Assembly: GCA_047619485.1 (NCBI GenBank)
Contig: JBLHKE010000543.1
Coordinates: forward strand, 1-5,522
DNA length: 5,522 nucleotides
Reading direction: 5' to 3'
DNA from: JBLHKE01 sp047619485
GTDB lineage: Bacteria; Verrucomicrobiota; Verrucomicrobiia; Verrucomicrobiales; DEV007
The position numbers and the translations under genes were made by a program. Shown one piece after another: positions 4,326 through 5,522 of the stretch. Position 1 is the first letter of the stretch. Each line of letters opens with the position of its first letter. The notes under the pieces are model-generated. The model saw nothing but the letters and a program-made list of their open reading frames with translations. It did not search any database and was not told the DNA's origin.

Positions 4326-5522
4326 ATGGGAACGCGGTCGCTATTGATTCTCAGCCTTTGTCTAATGCTTACCAGCGTTAGCTTTGCGCAAGTTGTATTG
4401 AGTGAGGCGGTTGCGGATAATGGAACCACCGGGTTCAAGGCGCCGGACGGATCTGCCTACGATTGGATCGAACTCCACAACACTGGTGCATCGGCAGTCG
4501 ATCTGAAGGATTTCTACCTCACGGACTTGGACGGTGCGCCACAAAAATGGAAGTTCCTTCGCAGCTTCATCATTCCCGCTGATGGATTTCGGATCATTTT
4601 TGCATCTGACCGCAATCGACTGATCGACGGCGAGGAACACACCAATTTCAAACTGAATTCGTCCGCCGGCGAGTACCTCGCGCTGATCGATACGGACGGG
4701 AGCACAGTGCTGAGTGAGTATGCACCGAAGTTTCCCGATCTCGGTCAGTTGATCTCATACGGGAGGGTTTCCGGATCCGCCACTCTCTCCGTGTTGGCTG
4801 TAGCGACACCGAACGCGGCCAACAGCGGAGCCGCGCCTGTCGCGGAAGTGACGAACTTCACCGCATCGGCAGCGACCATCGCCGGTGGCGGTGAGGTGAG
4901 GCTGACTTGGACGACGGTCAATGCAGATACCGTGGAGCTGGATGCCGCACTGACGGGTACTCCGTATTTCAGTGAAATCGCTACTGTGGCTCTGAACGAA
5001 TCGATCAATCTGAGCCCTTCAACGAACACGACTTTTCGCATCCGTGCCATCAACGCCTTCGGCTCTCATGAGGCGTTCGTCGAGGTTGGTGTCGGCCCAG
5101 AGATCATCGGGTTCGAGGCGGCGCCAACGACGATCGCCACCGGTGGAGGTACGGTGCTGGAATGGCGCGTAGTGGGGACGGACGTGACGGTCGCCGTGAA
5201 CGGAACGGCAGCCGCCTCCCCAGCACAGCAGCTGTTTTTTTCACCCGAACTAGCACCGCAGGCTGCAGACGCGGTCGTTCCGGTCACGCTGACCGCGACC
5301 AATGCCAATGGCACCACGAGCGCCACCATCGATGTGACGGTTCTTGGCACGGCCACCCCAATCCCGCCGATCCCAGAACTCGTGATCAGCGAGTTTTTCT
5401 GGTCCTACAACGGGACGCTCCCAGTCGAGCCTTACCAGTTCTTCGAAATCCATAATCGCGCCACCGAACCGCTCGACCTCAACGGCATCCAGCTTTTTGG
5501 AAACATTCATTCTGATCTTTCT
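4326..5522 (+). CDS. Secreted lamin-tail/Ig-like repeat protein, cut by the window edge
   Basis: There are 399 codons with no stop before the right edge, so the 3' end is missing. The signal peptide is MGTRSLLILSLCLMLTSVSFA|Q. A lamin-tail domain spans about 23-146 (VVLSEAVADN, DWIELHNTGASAVDLKDFYL, GEYLALIDTDGS), followed by the usual TPNAANSG linker at 161-168. Two Ig-like repeats follow, at about 174-256 (VTNFTASAATIAGGGEVRLT) and 259-340 (EIIGFEAAPTTIATGGGTVL). A second lamin-tail domain begins at about 352 (LVISEFFWSYN, FFEIHNRATEPLDLNGIQLF). Proteins starting this way in Verrucomicrobiota and Planctomycetota are often very long and may carry CotH-kinase or further sandwich domains downstream. 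That part is outside the window, so it remains inference. The lamin-tail domain is a non-enzymatic Ig-like fold of extracellular proteins. The gene is divergent from the cytochrome gene and intact as far as it can be read. Confidence 0.88.
   Translation, partial: MGTRSLLILSLCLMLTSVSFAQVVLSEAVADNGTTGFKAPDGSAYDWIELHNTGASAVDLKDFYLTDLDGAPQKWKFLRSFIIPADGFRIIFASDRNRLIDGEEHTNFKLNSSAGEYLALIDTDGSTVLSEYAPKFPDLGQLISYGRVSGSATLSVLAVATPNAANSGAAPVAEVTNFTASAATIAGGGEVRLTWTTVNADTVELDAALTGTPYFSEIATVALNESINLSPSTNTTFRIRAINAFGSHEAFVEVGVGPEIIGFEAAPTTIATGGGTVLEWRVVGTDVTVAVNGTAAASPAQQLFFSPELAPQAADAVVPVTLTATNANGTTSATIDVTVLGTATPIPPIPELVISEFFWSYNGTLPVEPYQFFEIHNRATEPLDLNGIQLFGNIHSDLS

Noticed and set aside
4745..5356. 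Minus-strand open frames opposite the lamin-tail gene
   Set aside because: Their Ala/Val/Thr-rich translations are the shadow expected from a GC-rich gene on the other strand; the plus-strand frame carries lamin-tail and Ig-like motifs.
1..5522. CRISPR array, tRNA, rRNA, insertion sequence or defence system
   Set aside because: No regularly spaced direct repeats, cloverleaf, rRNA-like segment, transposase or nuclease motif is visible on either strand.

Overview
The window looks like chromosomal DNA from a Gram-negative-type, GC-rich environmental bacterium, most likely Verrucomicrobiota, with Planctomycetota as the alternative. This is inferred from the mix of secreted families (lamin-tail/Ig-like protein, PPC-like sandwich repeats, BamB/PQQ-like propeller, small c-type cytochrome) and from GTAG-flanked palindromes. 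No rRNA, tRNA, CRISPR array, transposase or integrase is visible.

Layout. Three minus-strand genes run from right to left: an exported monohaem cytochrome with a C-terminal beta-rich domain (4112 to 3309), a secreted eight-bladed PQQ-like propeller (3030 to 1390), and a secreted PPC-like repeat protein (1330 to 49). A divergent plus-strand gene starts at 4326 and runs off the right edge. It encodes a secreted protein with a lamin-tail domain, two Ig-like repeats and the start of a second lamin-tail domain, in 399 codons without a stop.

Two of the three minus-strand genes are broken as read. The PPC-like gene has one extra G in a G run at 606-610 (plus-strand C run), which splits it into two overlapping frames. 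The cytochrome gene has a single in-frame UGA at 3885-3887, followed in the same frame by 191 more codons of coding-like sequence. Either the locus is decaying, or the assembly carries errors, or (for the UGA) the codon is recoded.

Non-coding structure is concentrated in two places. At 7-110 a perfect 25-bp inverted repeat, whose arms are themselves hairpins, overlaps the 3' end of the PPC-like gene and supplies part of its C-terminus; a further 8-bp hairpin follows. At 3064-3293 there is a GTAG-type REP pair, a hairpin at its edge, a 16-residue Tat-leader-like ORF remnant that stops at that edge, and a run of four more small hairpins. The two compound repeats share one design (outer GTA, inner palindrome, inverted partner), which suggests REP/BIME-like elements moved in trans.

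Functionally, all four genes encode envelope or secreted proteins. The cytochrome and propeller could be partners in periplasmic electron transfer, but their 278-nt separation and the REP between them make co-transcription uncertain.
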